The position numbers and the translations under genes are program-made. From contig NZ_JAGGJV010000011.1 of NCBI RefSeq assembly GCF_017873135.1, positions 186,001 to 250,000 of the forward strand: 64,000 bases of DNA, in the 5' to 3' direction. This stretch comes from Rhizobium herbae (GTDB lineage: Bacteria > Pseudomonadota > Alphaproteobacteria > Rhizobiales > Rhizobiaceae). The notes under the pieces are model-generated. The model searched no databases and was not told the origin of the DNA. It saw only the letters and a list, made by a program, of their open reading frames with translations. Below are positions 51,772-61,290 of the stretch, piece by piece. The stretch's first letter is position 1. Every line of letters begins with the position of its first letter.

Positions 51772-52305
51772 ATGCGCAAGCGTGAACTGATGGATATCGG
51801 CGCTGGCAAGCTTTATGTGCGTCGCGACCAAGACGACAGGTTCAAGGAAAGGTCGGCATACCGGGAACTCTTTTGCCCCGCCGGCCGGATTTTTGCACAG
51901 CCGTTTTCGCTTGTTTGCTGCGCAGTACATATAGACATTATCGCTTCCGCTCAAATCGCTGCGTCCGATGAGCGGCGTATCCAAGCCGCGGTTATGCTGG
52001 ATGGGCTGGCAGAGCCCATCGTCGGTGAAGCCCATTGCCGGGTCGATAAAAGGTGCGAGATCATTTCTGGTTTAGGATCAGGCGTCAAAGTGGATGTTAA
52101 CTGGCGTCGCCGGGGGACAGTCGAGTCTGCAGATTTGACTATTCAGTGCCCAAAGGACTGCTCGTTCACATCAGGTCGGTCGAAGGTCACTTTCCAGAGC
52201 GAACGAAAATTCGATCTTTTTCGCGGCGCAGAGAACCACGTTGAGATAAAGCCGGTGTTAAGGCCCAGGATCAAAATTGGGCAAATTTTTCTGATCGTCG
52301 AATAA
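51772..52305 (+). CDS. Hypothetical ORF, 177 codons, weakly supported
   Basis: The longest open frame in the 760-bp gap 51739-52497. It starts ATG with no good ribosome site and encodes a protein that resembles nothing I know (contains CCAVHIDIIASAQIAAS and QCPKDCSFTSGRSKV). The opposite strand also has a shorter frame. The rest of the gap (52306-52497) shows nothing. Treat as possible noise. Confidence 0.25.
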   Translation: MRKRELMDIGAGKLYVRRDQDDRFKERSAYRELFCPAGRIFAQPFSLVCCAVHIDIIASAQIAASDERRIQAAVMLDGLAEPIVGEAHCRVDKRCEIISGLGSGVKVDVNWRRRGTVESADLTIQCPKDCSFTSGRSKVTFQSERKFDLFRGAENHVEIKPVLRPRIKIGQIFLIVE

Positions 52306-52497
52306 GCTTACTGATCGCTGCAATTGACGCATTGTTGCCATCTGCCTGGCAGCGGAAGTCGTTCGAAACGGCAAAACGTGTCGTGGTCAAGGTGCCCGGC
52401 AAACAGCGCTTACCCATCACAGACCCATGTCAAAACATGGTCGCCTATGAATCACTGATCATGCCGGTTGGGAATCCTGAATGTCGATCCGGCCTAG

Positions 52498-52836
52498 TCA
52501 ATTGAGCCTGAGATCAATGCCCGGGTGGAGCTTCTTCAGATTTGGAAGTGACTTTGATTGCCACGGAAACTCCGATGTTCCGCGCACCGTCAGATGGACA
52601 TTTGGCCTGTTGCGCGTTTCAATCGTGAGCTTGGCAAGCAGGTTGATTCCGGAAGAATTGAGAAACTGCAATCCCGTCACGTCTAAGGTAAGGCGATCCG
52701 GGTTCGCCTCAAGAGCGTCCATGACAAGGGCAAAAATCGGGGCATAAGCCTCCGCGCTCTGAAGACGCATGATCCCATCGAAGTAGATTTCTTTTTCATC
52801 CGACCAGACGCGATATTCTTCTTCTTTGATTTCCAT
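52498..52836 (-). CDS. STAS-like (slr1659-superfamily) regulator
   Basis: A 112-residue single-domain protein, with the alternating strand/helix pattern of anti-sigma-factor antagonists: [27 protein letters not shown] carries the phosphorylatable-Ser-type loop (NSSG). The start is the ATG at 52836, 18 bp after the HATPase stop. With the HATPase and the SpoIIE phosphatase it forms a partner-switching set. Confidence 0.82.
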   Translation of the reverse strand: MEIKEEEYRVWSDEKEIYFDGIMRLQSAEAYAPIFALVMDALEANPDRLTLDVTGLQFLNSSGINLLAKLTIETRNRPNVHLTVRGTSEFPWQSKSLPNLKKLHPGIDLRLN

Positions 52837-52850
52837 ATTGTGTCTGCCAA

Positions 52851-53411
52851 TCAATTTGAGATGTCGGGGACCGTGATAGAGGCATAGGTTTCCAGCGGGA
52901 TTTTATGATCCTGTAATCTGGAACCAAAAACCCACGCAAAGTGGGCACCATAATCGCTCATGAGCGTCAGAAGTCCAAGCCCTGAACTATTCGTGTTGCC
53001 GAGCGTCGCATTTGCTTCGATCTTCTCTATGAGCCGTTCGCCGGGATCTCCGGTCGTGATTTCTGAAAGCAGCTGCTGGAATCGCCGGGCCGTTGTCTGG
53101 TCGACGAAATTGGAAACCTTCACACGAAAGGTATTCGCCTCGATCGAGGTTTCCACGAGAATCTCACCGCCTTCGCGGAATTTTACGGCATTTTCTATCA
53201 GTTCATTGATCAGGTAACCAACGTTATGTCGCACCTCCCTGTATAGGCTGCGCGAAGCGCGGTAGGGCAATGCGACGAACTCGCCAACAAAGTCCGAAGT
53301 GATCGCGCAGTGCTTGAAGCCAAGATCCAGCGGCCCATCAAATAGTCGGAGTCGGGTAACGTTTTCGCCGGTACCTATCGTCAGATCTACCATTCCATAT
53401 AAAGTCGTCAT
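52851..53411 (-). CDS. HATPase-domain (slr1658-superfamily) serine kinase-like regulator
   Basis: A 186-residue GHKL-fold protein. The N-box is [10 protein letters not shown] at about residues 68-77, and the G-box is the [10 protein letters not shown] segment near residue 140; the D-box between them is not recognised. It probably phosphorylates the STAS-like partner encoded next (15 bp). The SpoIIE gene ends only three bases upstream of its start. Confidence 0.85.
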   Translation of the reverse strand: MTTLYGMVDLTIGTGENVTRLRLFDGPLDLGFKHCAITSDFVGEFVALPYRASRSLYREVRHNVGYLINELIENAVKFREGGEILVETSIEANTFRVKVSNFVDQTTARRFQQLLSEITTGDPGERLIEKIEANATLGNTNSSGLGLLTLMSDYGAHFAWVFGSRLQDHKIPLETYASITVPDISN

Positions 53412-53414
53412 CGT

Positions 53415-55775
53415 TCACCTGTGTCTCATTACGACAAGAGTGATATCGTCGTGGATCTTCTGGGTGCCGATATGCGCCATCAGTTCCTTGATGATGCCTA
53501 ATTTGACGTCTTCAGCGCTTCGCCCGTATAGCTCGCGCGCGCATTCGCAAAGTCTCTCTATGCCAAAAAGCTCCCCGTCCTGGTTCTCTGCCTCTGTGAC
53601 GCCGTCGGTGTGGAGAATGATCATATCACCATGGCCGAAAGGGATTTCCCGTGTTGCCACGAAGAGCGAGATATCCGGCTCCAAACCGATCGGCAAACCG
53701 AGATCAAGGGTGTCGATCCGTTCCACCACTCCGAAATCCCGAACCACGATGAGTTCCTCATGCTGGCCTGAAAGCGTCAGGCGTCCCCCCTCGTAGTCTA
53801 GGAATGCGAGGGAAAGATGCTTGTTGGCGTTGGTTCTGAGGAGGTTCTTGTAGATGGTACGGTTGACACAATTGAGGAATTGCGAAGGGTTCATATCTCC
53901 CGCTTCCTGAAGAGCCCGCGCAACCGACTGAACCATCAGCATTAACACGCCGCTCTCCAAGCCATGTCCCGTGACATCACCGATGCCGATTTTCAAACGC
54001 TGTCCATCTCTTAAAACATCGTAGTAGTCGCCGCCGACTTCGTCGGCGGGCCGCATGTAGGCGACAATCTCCATATCCGTGATTTCTTCGAGTTCGCCAA
54101 CATTGGGCAGAACCATCATCTGAATCCGGCGGGCGACTGCCAGTTCGGCGCCGAGACGCGAATTCTCACCACGAAGCTGCATGTTCAGCGACGAGATTTG
54201 CAGGTTGGCCTCTTCGATCTCCGTCGTGCGATCCTCCACCATTTGCTCAAGGTTCTCGGTATGAAAACTGATTTGCTCAGCCATGCGATTGAAGGCGGCG
54301 CCGGCCTCCCCGACCTCGTCGCGGGTCGGAATCTCGACCCTGACGGAATAGTCCTTGGCCTGAATGCGCTTGGCTGCACCGGCGAGCGCACTGATGCCGC
54401 TGGTTATGCGTTTGGACACCGCGAACACAGCCGTAGTCACGAAAACCAGAGATACGAGGAGCGCCAGGATCTGGTAGATCAATATCCTGTTCGTGGCCTG
54501 TGAAATTTTCGCCTGGGCAGCAAACAAGGAGGCGTAAATCTCGCGCTCGGGCACGACGATGCCAAGCGACATGGTTTCGCGCCGAACGGGGCCGGATCCC
54601 CACAGGTTTGTCGGCTCCAGCGACTTCACAACGACCAGATAGGGTACCTTCTCGCCGTTTTCGTTGAGCAGGATATGTTGCAGCAAGCCATCCTGTCCCA
54701 ACGGCAATTGCGCGATCGCCGGCTGCCCGCTCTTGCGCAAGGAGCGTTCGACACCTGTCACACCTGCGCTATTTGTATCGCTCGATGCCCGGAGGCCGAT
54801 CACCTTCTCTCCCACCGGGTTGATGGCGACGACATTGCCGTCCGACATTGTCAGGAAACCGAATCCATGATCGGCCACCTTGACGTTTTCCACGATCTGC
54901 GCCAACTGGTCGAGTGTGATATCCGCTCCCGCAGCTCCGGCAACACGCTTGCCACCGCCTGACCAAAGCGGCTGGAAGAAACTGACGATGAGTCGGCCGG
55001 TGATTGCGTCTGTATAGGGTGCCGTTTGGGTAATGTTGTTACCAACCGGACGCATTTCGGGATCTCGTCCCCATTGTTGCCACGACTCGTAGAGACCCGG
55101 GAAGAAGAATGTCCAGAAGTCTGCCTGGTTGTGACCCGGGTAGAGTTTGTCGAAAGTCTGAGCTTGGTCCGTATATGGCGCTGTTCTAAAAATTGGCCGC
55201 TCTTTCGGGCCGATGTAATACATCTGCAGCTTCGACTGGCCGTTCGCTAACAAGCTTGGAGCAATCAGGTCTAGTACCGCGCTGTTTTCGATCTCGTCCT
55301 GGACTTCCGAAAGAGGCCTATGATTGGCATCGAGAAGATATCCCCACACGCTGACAACGGAGAGAGGTCCAGGTTGGTTCTGCGCCCATCCCCCCTTTGC
55401 GTCGTAGACAACGGTAACCGCCGCGGGGGCGACACGTGACATTGCTTCCCCAATCTGGGAGTTTCTCACTGGACGGTCGAGTTGCGCCTGAAGAACGCCT
55501 GCTAAAGTACCGACGTCGGAATGGACCTGATCCAGGAGAAGATTGACGCGAGCGGCTGTCGCTTCGGCGTAGGAGCGAATGTAGTCTTGGTTGGCCTGTT
55601 CCAGGCCTTGTCCCACCTCTTGCGTAGCATCACGCGAGAGCCTCTGAACATTCCAGAGCGCCAGCCCGCCGCTGACGAGCAGATCGAACAGCACGGCACC
55701 GCCAACGACAAGGACGAACTTGGCGCGGAACGAGCGCAGGCCGAAACGGGGGGTGTGTTGCTGAGGTGCGTTCAT
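53415..55775 (-). CDS. dCache-HAMP-SpoIIE membrane-bound serine phosphatase
   Basis: A 786-residue sensor phosphatase. TM1 is at about 18-40, a large periplasmic dCache-type domain follows (about 45-400), TM2 at about 432-455, HAMP near 458-510, a coiled coil (about 510-560), and a PP2C-like SpoIIE domain with metal-binding Asp in ADEVGGDYYDV, GIGDVTGHG and LHTDGVTEA, and a late HDDITLVVM. It would dephosphorylate a STAS-type partner upon an extracellular signal. Overlaps the upstream gene by four bases (ATGA). Confidence 0.94.
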   Translation of the reverse strand: MNAPQQHTPRFGLRSFRAKFVLVVGGAVLFDLLVSGGLALWNVQRLSRDATQEVGQGLEQANQDYIRSYAEATAARVNLLLDQVHSDVGTLAGVLQAQLDRPVRNSQIGEAMSRVAPAAVTVVYDAKGGWAQNQPGPLSVVSVWGYLLDANHRPLSEVQDEIENSAVLDLIAPSLLANGQSKLQMYYIGPKERPIFRTAPYTDQAQTFDKLYPGHNQADFWTFFFPGLYESWQQWGRDPEMRPVGNNITQTAPYTDAITGRLIVSFFQPLWSGGGKRVAGAAGADITLDQLAQIVENVKVADHGFGFLTMSDGNVVAINPVGEKVIGLRASSDTNSAGVTGVERSLRKSGQPAIAQLPLGQDGLLQHILLNENGEKVPYLVVVKSLEPTNLWGSGPVRRETMSLGIVVPEREIYASLFAAQAKISQATNRILIYQILALLVSLVFVTTAVFAVSKRITSGISALAGAAKRIQAKDYSVRVEIPTRDEVGEAGAAFNRMAEQISFHTENLEQMVEDRTTEIEEANLQISSLNMQLRGENSRLGAELAVARRIQMMVLPNVGELEEITDMEIVAYMRPADEVGGDYYDVLRDGQRLKIGIGDVTGHGLESGVLMLMVQSVARALQEAGDMNPSQFLNCVNRTIYKNLLRTNANKHLSLAFLDYEGGRLTLSGQHEELIVVRDFGVVERIDTLDLGLPIGLEPDISLFVATREIPFGHGDMIILHTDGVTEAENQDGELFGIERLCECARELYGRSAEDVKLGIIKELMAHIGTQKIHDDITLVVMRHR

Positions 55776-56950
55776 CGAGGTTTGCGTCCTGACGCCACCC
55801 AGATCGGCCAGCCAGCATAGCCCTTAGGGTGGAGAGCAGCGAAAATGTGGTCTTGGAAACCTTGGCGGAAACGTTGGATAAATTCAGGAGAGTCGCCACG
55901 TTTCACGGCCATTTCACCGGCATAGACATTTTCCCAAGCAGCGATAACGTCAGCGAAATCCTGTGGATCCCCGTCCAGATTGCTAACCATGATTGACTCG
56001 ACGACAATGTCTTCGAAGCCGGCGTCTGCAAAATACCGCCGGCTTTTAGGCCCCAGTTCCACGTCCATCTCGAAATGACTGAACAGTTTGGCCACTTCAT
56101 TGTATGTCCATTGAATGCTCTGTGATCGAGGTTCGCCGAGGCAGTGCGAATTTTTCTCGTTGGTTACGTATACACGTCCTCCTGGCTTGCAGATTCGGTA
56201 TAGCTCCGCCAGAAGCACGTCTGGACGGTTGAATATCTGCAACGAATGGCGGCAGCTCACGAAGTCGAACTGACTGTCTTCGAGCAACATTTCGGACGCG
56301 TCGCCGTAGGTATATTCGATATCTGTGATGCCAAACCCGGTTGCCACGTCCCGTGCATACGCAAGACTTGCCCTCGAATGGTCAAGAGCGACAATTCGCA
56401 GCGGCTGGAATTCTTTTTGAACAAGCACAGCAAAATCTCCGATGCCGCAGCAGATATCCGCCATCGCGATTCCGGGTCTCATTCCATGACGGGGAAGGAT
56501 TGTGCGTTCGTGGCGCCAAGTCATTTTCGTTTGCGTGCGAAGTATCGGAATAAAGCTCGCGTCCTCCACAAAGCTCTGACCAGGGTAGAATTTGGAGTCG
56601 TAGACCTCGATCGTAATCTGCGGTTCGATCTTGTTCAAATGGGAGAACATGCGAGTGGTCCAGCCGACGACACTCGATGTGACGATTACGAAGCGAAGAT
56701 CTGGCCGCGCCCGGCACGCGTCGAGAAACACCCGCACAAACGCGTGAAAAGCTGTGTTGTTCATCTGAATAAGGCGCTTTACGTTGATGTAGAGAACGCC
56801 GCGCACCTGGTCGATGGCCCCCTTGAGCATCGATATGTTCACTGCGATCTCGTCGACCGAACGCGGTCGGATCACGCCGGTAAGAGAAAACTCTTGGCTG
56901 TTGATGTCAAAAGCTGCGCTGAACGGTTTGGAAAAACTCCCAGTGCTCAA
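55772..56950 (-). CDS. STAS-like domain fused to a SAM-dependent methyltransferase
   Basis: A 392-residue protein. Residues about 1-135 have an slr1659-like STAS pattern (VRGVLYINVKRLIQMNNTAFHAF); residues about 140-330 are a class I methyltransferase with the Gly-rich loop IAMADICCGIGDFAVL, acidic VALDHSRAS and YRICKPGGRVYVTNEK. The start codon appears to be TTG in a TTGA overlap with the upstream gene. In a partner-switching operon the STAS part may dock on the HATPase, with methyl transfer as the output. The methyl acceptor is unknown. Confidence 0.85.
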   Translation of the reverse strand: MSTGSFSKPFSAAFDINSQEFSLTGVIRPRSVDEIAVNISMLKGAIDQVRGVLYINVKRLIQMNNTAFHAFVRVFLDACRARPDLRFVIVTSSVVGWTTRMFSHLNKIEPQITIEVYDSKFYPGQSFVEDASFIPILRTQTKMTWRHERTILPRHGMRPGIAMADICCGIGDFAVLVQKEFQPLRIVALDHSRASLAYARDVATGFGITDIEYTYGDASEMLLEDSQFDFVSCRHSLQIFNRPDVLLAELYRICKPGGRVYVTNEKNSHCLGEPRSQSIQWTYNEVAKLFSHFEMDVELGPKSRRYFADAGFEDIVVESIMVSNLDGDPQDFADVIAAWENVYAGEMAVKRGDSPEFIQRFRQGFQDHIFAALHPKGYAGWPIWVASGRKPR

Positions 56951-57465
56951 TTCACAATTCCTTGAAGGGGTAAATCCACGACGAGTGTTATCGATGGGGG
57001 CGCACTATTTTCCAAGCGAATGCGAGCGTCAAAGTTGATCGCGAGATCCAAAAAAACAGCATCTCGATTTGATGCCAGGTCGGTCGAGATGGAATCGAGA
57101 TGGCGCGCTAGTGCGTCCGCCCGGCGTGTTTTCGAGACTGCCTCTCCCACGAATTGTCTCTGGTGAGGAGGACACGGGAAGGTGAGTCTTACCCGTTCCA
57201 CGGCACCGTGCCGATAGACGGCACAGTCGATCTGACCGTCGGGAGAGCCACCGCGAAACGAGACCTCCAATAGCTCGTTGAGGACTGATGAGAAGACGTT
57301 GGAGTGCCGAACAGGGTCTGTCCGATTGTGACTGACGATCCGACCGATGAATGTCGACAATTGATCGCAATGGTGCCAATCCGAAAGGAAGGTAGTCATC
57401 TCCATCTCAAGTTGAAGCAAGGGCTCAAAGGCCGCTTCCACAGACTCTCTGTCGGCCTCATTCAT
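56947..57465 (-). CDS. Unknown signalling protein with degenerate HATPase-like features
   Basis: A 172-residue protein, first of the signalling operon. FSSVLNELLEVSFRGG resembles an N-box (NELxENAxKF) in which the Asn/Lys are lost, and no G-box is seen. The remainder (helical, then beta strands) fits the size of slr1658-type proteins. It may be a degenerate partner for one of the STAS domains. TTGA overlap with the methyltransferase gene suggests tight coupling. Confidence 0.65.
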   Translation of the reverse strand: MNEADRESVEAAFEPLLQLEMEMTTFLSDWHHCDQLSTFIGRIVSHNRTDPVRHSNVFSSVLNELLEVSFRGGSPDGQIDCAVYRHGAVERVRLTFPCPPHQRQFVGEAVSKTRRADALARHLDSISTDLASNRDAVFLDLAINFDARIRLENSAPPSITLVVDLPLQGIVN

Positions 57466-57595
57466 GCCCTCTCCTCTTCACATCGGCTTTTACCTGCTAA
57501 GAGCCTGCCGTCAGGATCTGAACGCAGTGCCGGCCCCGGCCTGAGGCTCGGACTTGGCGCCGCTGCGGTGCAGGAATGGGTGTAAGATGCCACGG

Positions 57596-59272
57596 CTAGG
57601 ACATTACCAACGAAGATTGGCGAAGGAATTCGTCGATCGCTTCCGCAGGCATCGGAACGCCCAACAAATACCCCTGCAACTGATCGCACCCCTCCGTCTG
57701 GAGCCAATTTGCCTGTCCTCGCGTCTCGACGCCCTCGGCGGTGACGCGCATTCTCAAGCCGTGAGCGAGAGCGATTATAAATCTCACGATCGTCTGGCTC
57801 TTCTCATCGCTCTCGAGGTCCTTGATGAAATATTTGTCGATCTTGATCGTGTCGAAGGGGAAGTTTTTGAGATAGCTCAAAGAGGAATATTGAGTTCCAA
57901 AATCATCGAGCGAAATCTGAACGCCGAGTACATTCAGCGTATTGAGGGTGTCTAGATTGTTCGTCGTTCGCTCCAACAACACAGATTCGGTTATTTCGAG
58001 CTCAAGGCGATCAGCGCGCAAGCCGACGGCGTCCAGTGTCTGGGCCACCCGATCCGTCAGTCCTTCACGTAAAAACTCCGCCGGGGAAAGATTGACGGCT
58101 ACCGTGAACTGGGCAGGCCACGTCCTCGCCGCTCGGCAAGCTTGCTCCAAAACCCATTGCCCAATTTCGCTCATGAGGCCGTCTGATTCAGCCATAGGAA
58201 TGAAGACGCTCGGCGGTATCAGGCCCGCAAGTGGGTGACGCCATCGCAAAAGTGCTTCAAAGCCCACGATTGAAAATGGTGGCTTCACCAGAGGCTGATA
58301 CTCAACGAAGAATTGCCCCTCTTGAAGGGCAATCCGCAAACTACGGCGGAACATCTCGCGTTGCTCCAGGGCGATGAGCATCGCTCGACTGAACGTCCGT
58401 GCTCGGCCGCGACCATCTCTCTTTGCCGCGTAAAGCGCAATGTCCGCAGCCTTCATCAACTGCTCGTTTTCGTTTCCATCGCTAGGCGCTACCGCAACCC
58501 CCACGCTCGCTCCCACGAAGACATTGATATCCTCAACCGTAAACGGCTCCTTGAAAGCGTTGACAATCGCATCAGCCAGGCGCTCTGCCTCGATTGGCTG
58601 GTCGACTTTCCGCTGAATAACCGCAAACTCGTCACCCGCCAGCCGGTAAGCAGTCTCCCGCTCCCCAAGCACTCTCTTTATTCTTTCCGCTGCCATTTTG
58701 AGAACTGCATCACCTGCACCGTGGCCCAATGTGTCATTGATGGGCTTGAAATCATCAAGATCTATTTGCATCACAGCCAGCTTCGCGTCGGCTACCACTG
58801 GTAGAATGCCGTGCAACTCATCGCTGAACTGGCGCCGGTTTGGTAATCCTGTCAGAACATCATGGGTTGCCTGGTGAAGAAGCCGAGCGCGATCGTTCTC
58901 ACCTTGATTAGTTGACTCACAACCGGTCGAGTTTCCTTCCGCTTCAACGACTCCTATTCCGTGAGCAGTTCGAAAGATAAGCAGACTGCGGTGAATACCC
59001 GTTGTTGCATCTGGAATTTCGACATTCCGCGGCACCCCGCCGGTAAACAGGGATTCAACGACGGACTTAGATTTAGTAGCAACTAGCTCGGGGTAGATGT
59101 ACCACAAGGTTGCGTCAACCAGGGGGGCAACGACGTATCTTACCCTGTGCCTCGGCGAAGCGTCGATAAGATGGAGGCTTTCATCGTAAAAAGAGATCAA
59201 CTCATCGGTTTCGGACAAGGAGCGGTGCTCAACTGAGGGGGGACCGGACAGCGGCGATTCGGCATCTGACAT
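57596..59272 (-). CDS. PAS-like-GGDEF-EAL c-di-GMP turnover protein
   Basis: A 558-residue protein. An N-terminal region with a PAS-like pattern (about 20-125) precedes GGDEF (signature RLAGDEFAV, A replacing the first Gly) and a complete EAL domain (FEALLRW, ELEITESVLL, LDDFGTQYSS, IKIDKYFI, AEGVET). The EAL residues for metal binding are intact, so phosphodiesterase activity is likely; the AGDEF diguanylate cyclase may be active or act as a GTP sensor. The start is at 59272 after GGAGAGG. It is 130 bp upstream-side from the signalling operon and may feed into it. Confidence 0.94.
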   Translation of the reverse strand: MSDAESPLSGPPSVEHRSLSETDELISFYDESLHLIDASPRHRVRYVVAPLVDATLWYIYPELVATKSKSVVESLFTGGVPRNVEIPDATTGIHRSLLIFRTAHGIGVVEAEGNSTGCESTNQGENDRARLLHQATHDVLTGLPNRRQFSDELHGILPVVADAKLAVMQIDLDDFKPINDTLGHGAGDAVLKMAAERIKRVLGERETAYRLAGDEFAVIQRKVDQPIEAERLADAIVNAFKEPFTVEDINVFVGASVGVAVAPSDGNENEQLMKAADIALYAAKRDGRGRARTFSRAMLIALEQREMFRRSLRIALQEGQFFVEYQPLVKPPFSIVGFEALLRWRHPLAGLIPPSVFIPMAESDGLMSEIGQWVLEQACRAARTWPAQFTVAVNLSPAEFLREGLTDRVAQTLDAVGLRADRLELEITESVLLERTTNNLDTLNTLNVLGVQISLDDFGTQYSSLSYLKNFPFDTIKIDKYFIKDLESDEKSQTIVRFIIALAHGLRMRVTAEGVETRGQANWLQTEGCDQLQGYLLGVPMPAEAIDEFLRQSSLVMS

Positions 59273-59869
59273 CCTTGCCTCTCCCTTCTGTTGCAGAAAC
59301 TCCCGGCAGCGATTGCGCCAACCTATCTCAGACCGCATCACATTCAGATGCACAATGTTATTCCAATCCTACCGCTCCATATAGAACTATCGCGCGAAGT
59401 GTGTTGGTCAATGCCACTCGCCCTTCGAGAAGCATAACATTGTAAAATCTCGCTCTCTCAGAGAGCGTGTGAGCGCGGCTCGGTCACGGCCATCCGTGAA
59501 GTTCTTCTTTTAACACTCGCCGCTAAAACACGCAACTTGGGCGATTGTCCAAACTCCAACCCGGTGAGGACTGGAGCGAGCTGCCACCGATTCCCGGGTA
59601 CATAGCCTCGTCGTACCTGTTGACCGCGGTCATTCGTGTTTGAGCACTGGCCCACATGTTTTGGTGTGATCAGAACACTGAGCTAGCGCCAAGAAATACT
59701 TTGATTCAAGCGATTGCTGCCTTGATCATCGTTGACTGACACGGCAGTTTCTCTGCGTATGATGAGAGCCAAGATCTGAAAGGGTCATCCATTCTATAAG
59801 GGGTAGCGAAATCGTTGGCCATCCCGTATAGTTTCCTCAAGGCAATGGAGGTTGCCTGAGGAGGATCTC
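59273..59869. other. Intergenic region, 597 bp, no gene recognised
   Basis: Lies between the start of the GGDEF-EAL gene and a small membrane ORF. A perfect 7-bp hairpin (CGCTCTC/GAGAGCG) at 59451-59467 and several small frames occur; none has protein support. Two promoters must lie here. A small RNA is possible but I see no terminator to prove one. Confidence 0.45.
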
Positions 59870-59962
59870 ATGAGCGAAAGCGCTTTTGGTTTTTTGTTGG
59901 CCGCTGAAATATCCGCCCTTATCTGGGCGGCAGTATTCGTGGTGGCATTCTCGGCTTCGTAG
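59870..59962 (+). CDS. 30-residue small membrane protein
   Basis: Too short for normal gene finding, yet preceded by a strong ribosome site (GAGGAGG, 6 bp before ATG). It encodes MSESAFGFLLAAEISALIWA followed by AVFVVAFSAS, one continuous hydrophobic helix after a short polar start, ending with TAG. This is the layout of bacterial small transmembrane regulators. It has no near neighbours on its strand. Confidence 0.65.
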   Translation: MSESAFGFLLAAEISALIWAAVFVVAFSAS

Positions 59963-60180
59963 CTGGCGTGGGCAAATCCTAAACCGTCATCATTCAGAAA
60001 AGGGGACTGTTTGCGCGTTCATTTCACATTCAACGAAGGTACCGGGATCCAGCAGGACGGCACCCACGACTATCTGAATGTGGAGGAGCCGCGTATTCGT
60101 CGATCTCGTTCGCTCTCTCCGGATCCGGTGAGAGGCGGATGTAATAGGTTAAATTCCGCCGCTTTTGCCACAGCACTCCG

Positions 60181-60612
60181 TTACGCCTTCGTGCGCTTCT
60201 GCCCAAGACCTATATCCCGAGCGAGTTGGGACCGCTTCTCGGCGTAGGCTCGGGCTACCATCGGATAATCGTCCGGCAACCCCCACTTCGCGCGGTATTC
60301 ATCAGGGGTCATATTGTAGCTGGTGGCGAGGTGGCGTTTCATCGATTTGAATTGTTTGCCATTTTCCAGACAGATGATGAATGCATCGGTGACCGACTTC
60401 CGGATCGGAACTGCAGGCTTCTGTTTTTCGGGAAGTGATACCGGCAGCGTCACAACATCCGCGAGCTGCGTGTTTTCCAAGGCTGCGTGCACGCCGGCAA
60501 TTAACTCAGCAAGCCCTGTAGCCGGAACGATATGCTTCTGCACGTAAGCGGAAACAATGCCCGTGGTTAGCCCAACAAGACGGCTGGCTTCTTTGCGTTC
60601 TATCTTCAGCAT
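60181..60612 (-). CDS. MucR/Ros family regulator lacking part of its zinc site
   Basis: A 143-residue protein, the exact MucR length when the ATG at 60612 (behind GGAG) is used. The N-terminal oligomerisation region [16 protein letters not shown] and the C-terminal [29 protein letters not shown] are canonical. The zinc finger reads [20 protein letters not shown], so of the four ligands of standard MucR (C, C, H, H) only the first Cys and first His remain. Members without zinc that still fold exist in Mesorhizobium. Global H-NS-like regulator of surface and symbiosis genes. Confidence 0.88.
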   Translation of the reverse strand: MLKIERKEASRLVGLTTGIVSAYVQKHIVPATGLAELIAGVHAALENTQLADVVTLPVSLPEKQKPAVPIRKSVTDAFIICLENGKQFKSMKRHLATSYNMTPDEYRAKWGLPDDYPMVARAYAEKRSQLARDIGLGQKRTKA

Positions 60613-61290
60613 TTGTTCTCCAAGCCCTACAGCGATCATTTGTCGATTGACACCTACGGTTTGTCCGCTGGCAATCAACTGCGAAATCTAGCTTTTGCGG
60701 ATATTTGAAAAATTGCCGGGGATCGGTTGCTCCGGCAAAAGGAAACCCACCGATGCGGGTGAGTGGGGTGGGAGAGAAGTGAGGTGCGCGTAGCAATAGC
60801 GTTTCGCGCGTACCCAGTACACTGCCCACCAAGGGTAAAAGACAGGTCGACAAGTCTAGTGTCTCGAGCCGTCTTTTATGATCACCCCAATCCTGAAATC
60901 CATCGGGAACCGCAAACCCCGGATCTGCCCGGCTGATGCCAGTAGAACAGCGCGGACGCCTTGGTTTGGTCCCTGATCGATTGACGCCGCTACCGTGCCT
61001 ATATCAAGCGCTGCATCAGCCAGGGTTCCACTGGTCGGTATTCCGACAAAGTTGCGCATGTCGCGGATTGTAACGATAGAGTGCAGCAGCCGGACTTTTT
61101 CTGCGATGGATGTATTCCAGGATCAGATCGTCCACATACTCTTCGGCGTCTTCTTTGTCCCATCATTTCAACAACGGTGCATTCAGCTGGTGCCGACTTT
61201 CGGTCGCGCTTTACATCTTCATGAAGTGCTGCTGCCGGTCTACCTTAGTCGATCCCCATGCAGATCGGCGCGTTAGGAGAGAATGTGTCC
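60613..61290. other. Intergenic region, possible coding remnants
   Basis: A stem of TTGCCGG/CCGGCAA (60713-60738) stands upstream of the MucR gene. At 60856-61059 the minus strand has an open frame of 67 codons (MRNFVGIPTSGTLADAALDIG and more) that looks coding in composition, and further upstream a different frame reads EDAEEYVDDLILEYIHRR. Both may be pieces of one decayed gene. No family is recognised. Confidence 0.35.

Noticed and set aside
56246..56965. 239-codon frame opposite the STAS-methyltransferase gene
   Set aside because: No motif and no ribosome site; opposite gene is coupled in an operon.
59458..59655. 65-codon minus-strand frame in the gap after the GGDEF-EAL gene
   Set aside because: No ribosome site, no family resemblance, low-complexity basic composition.
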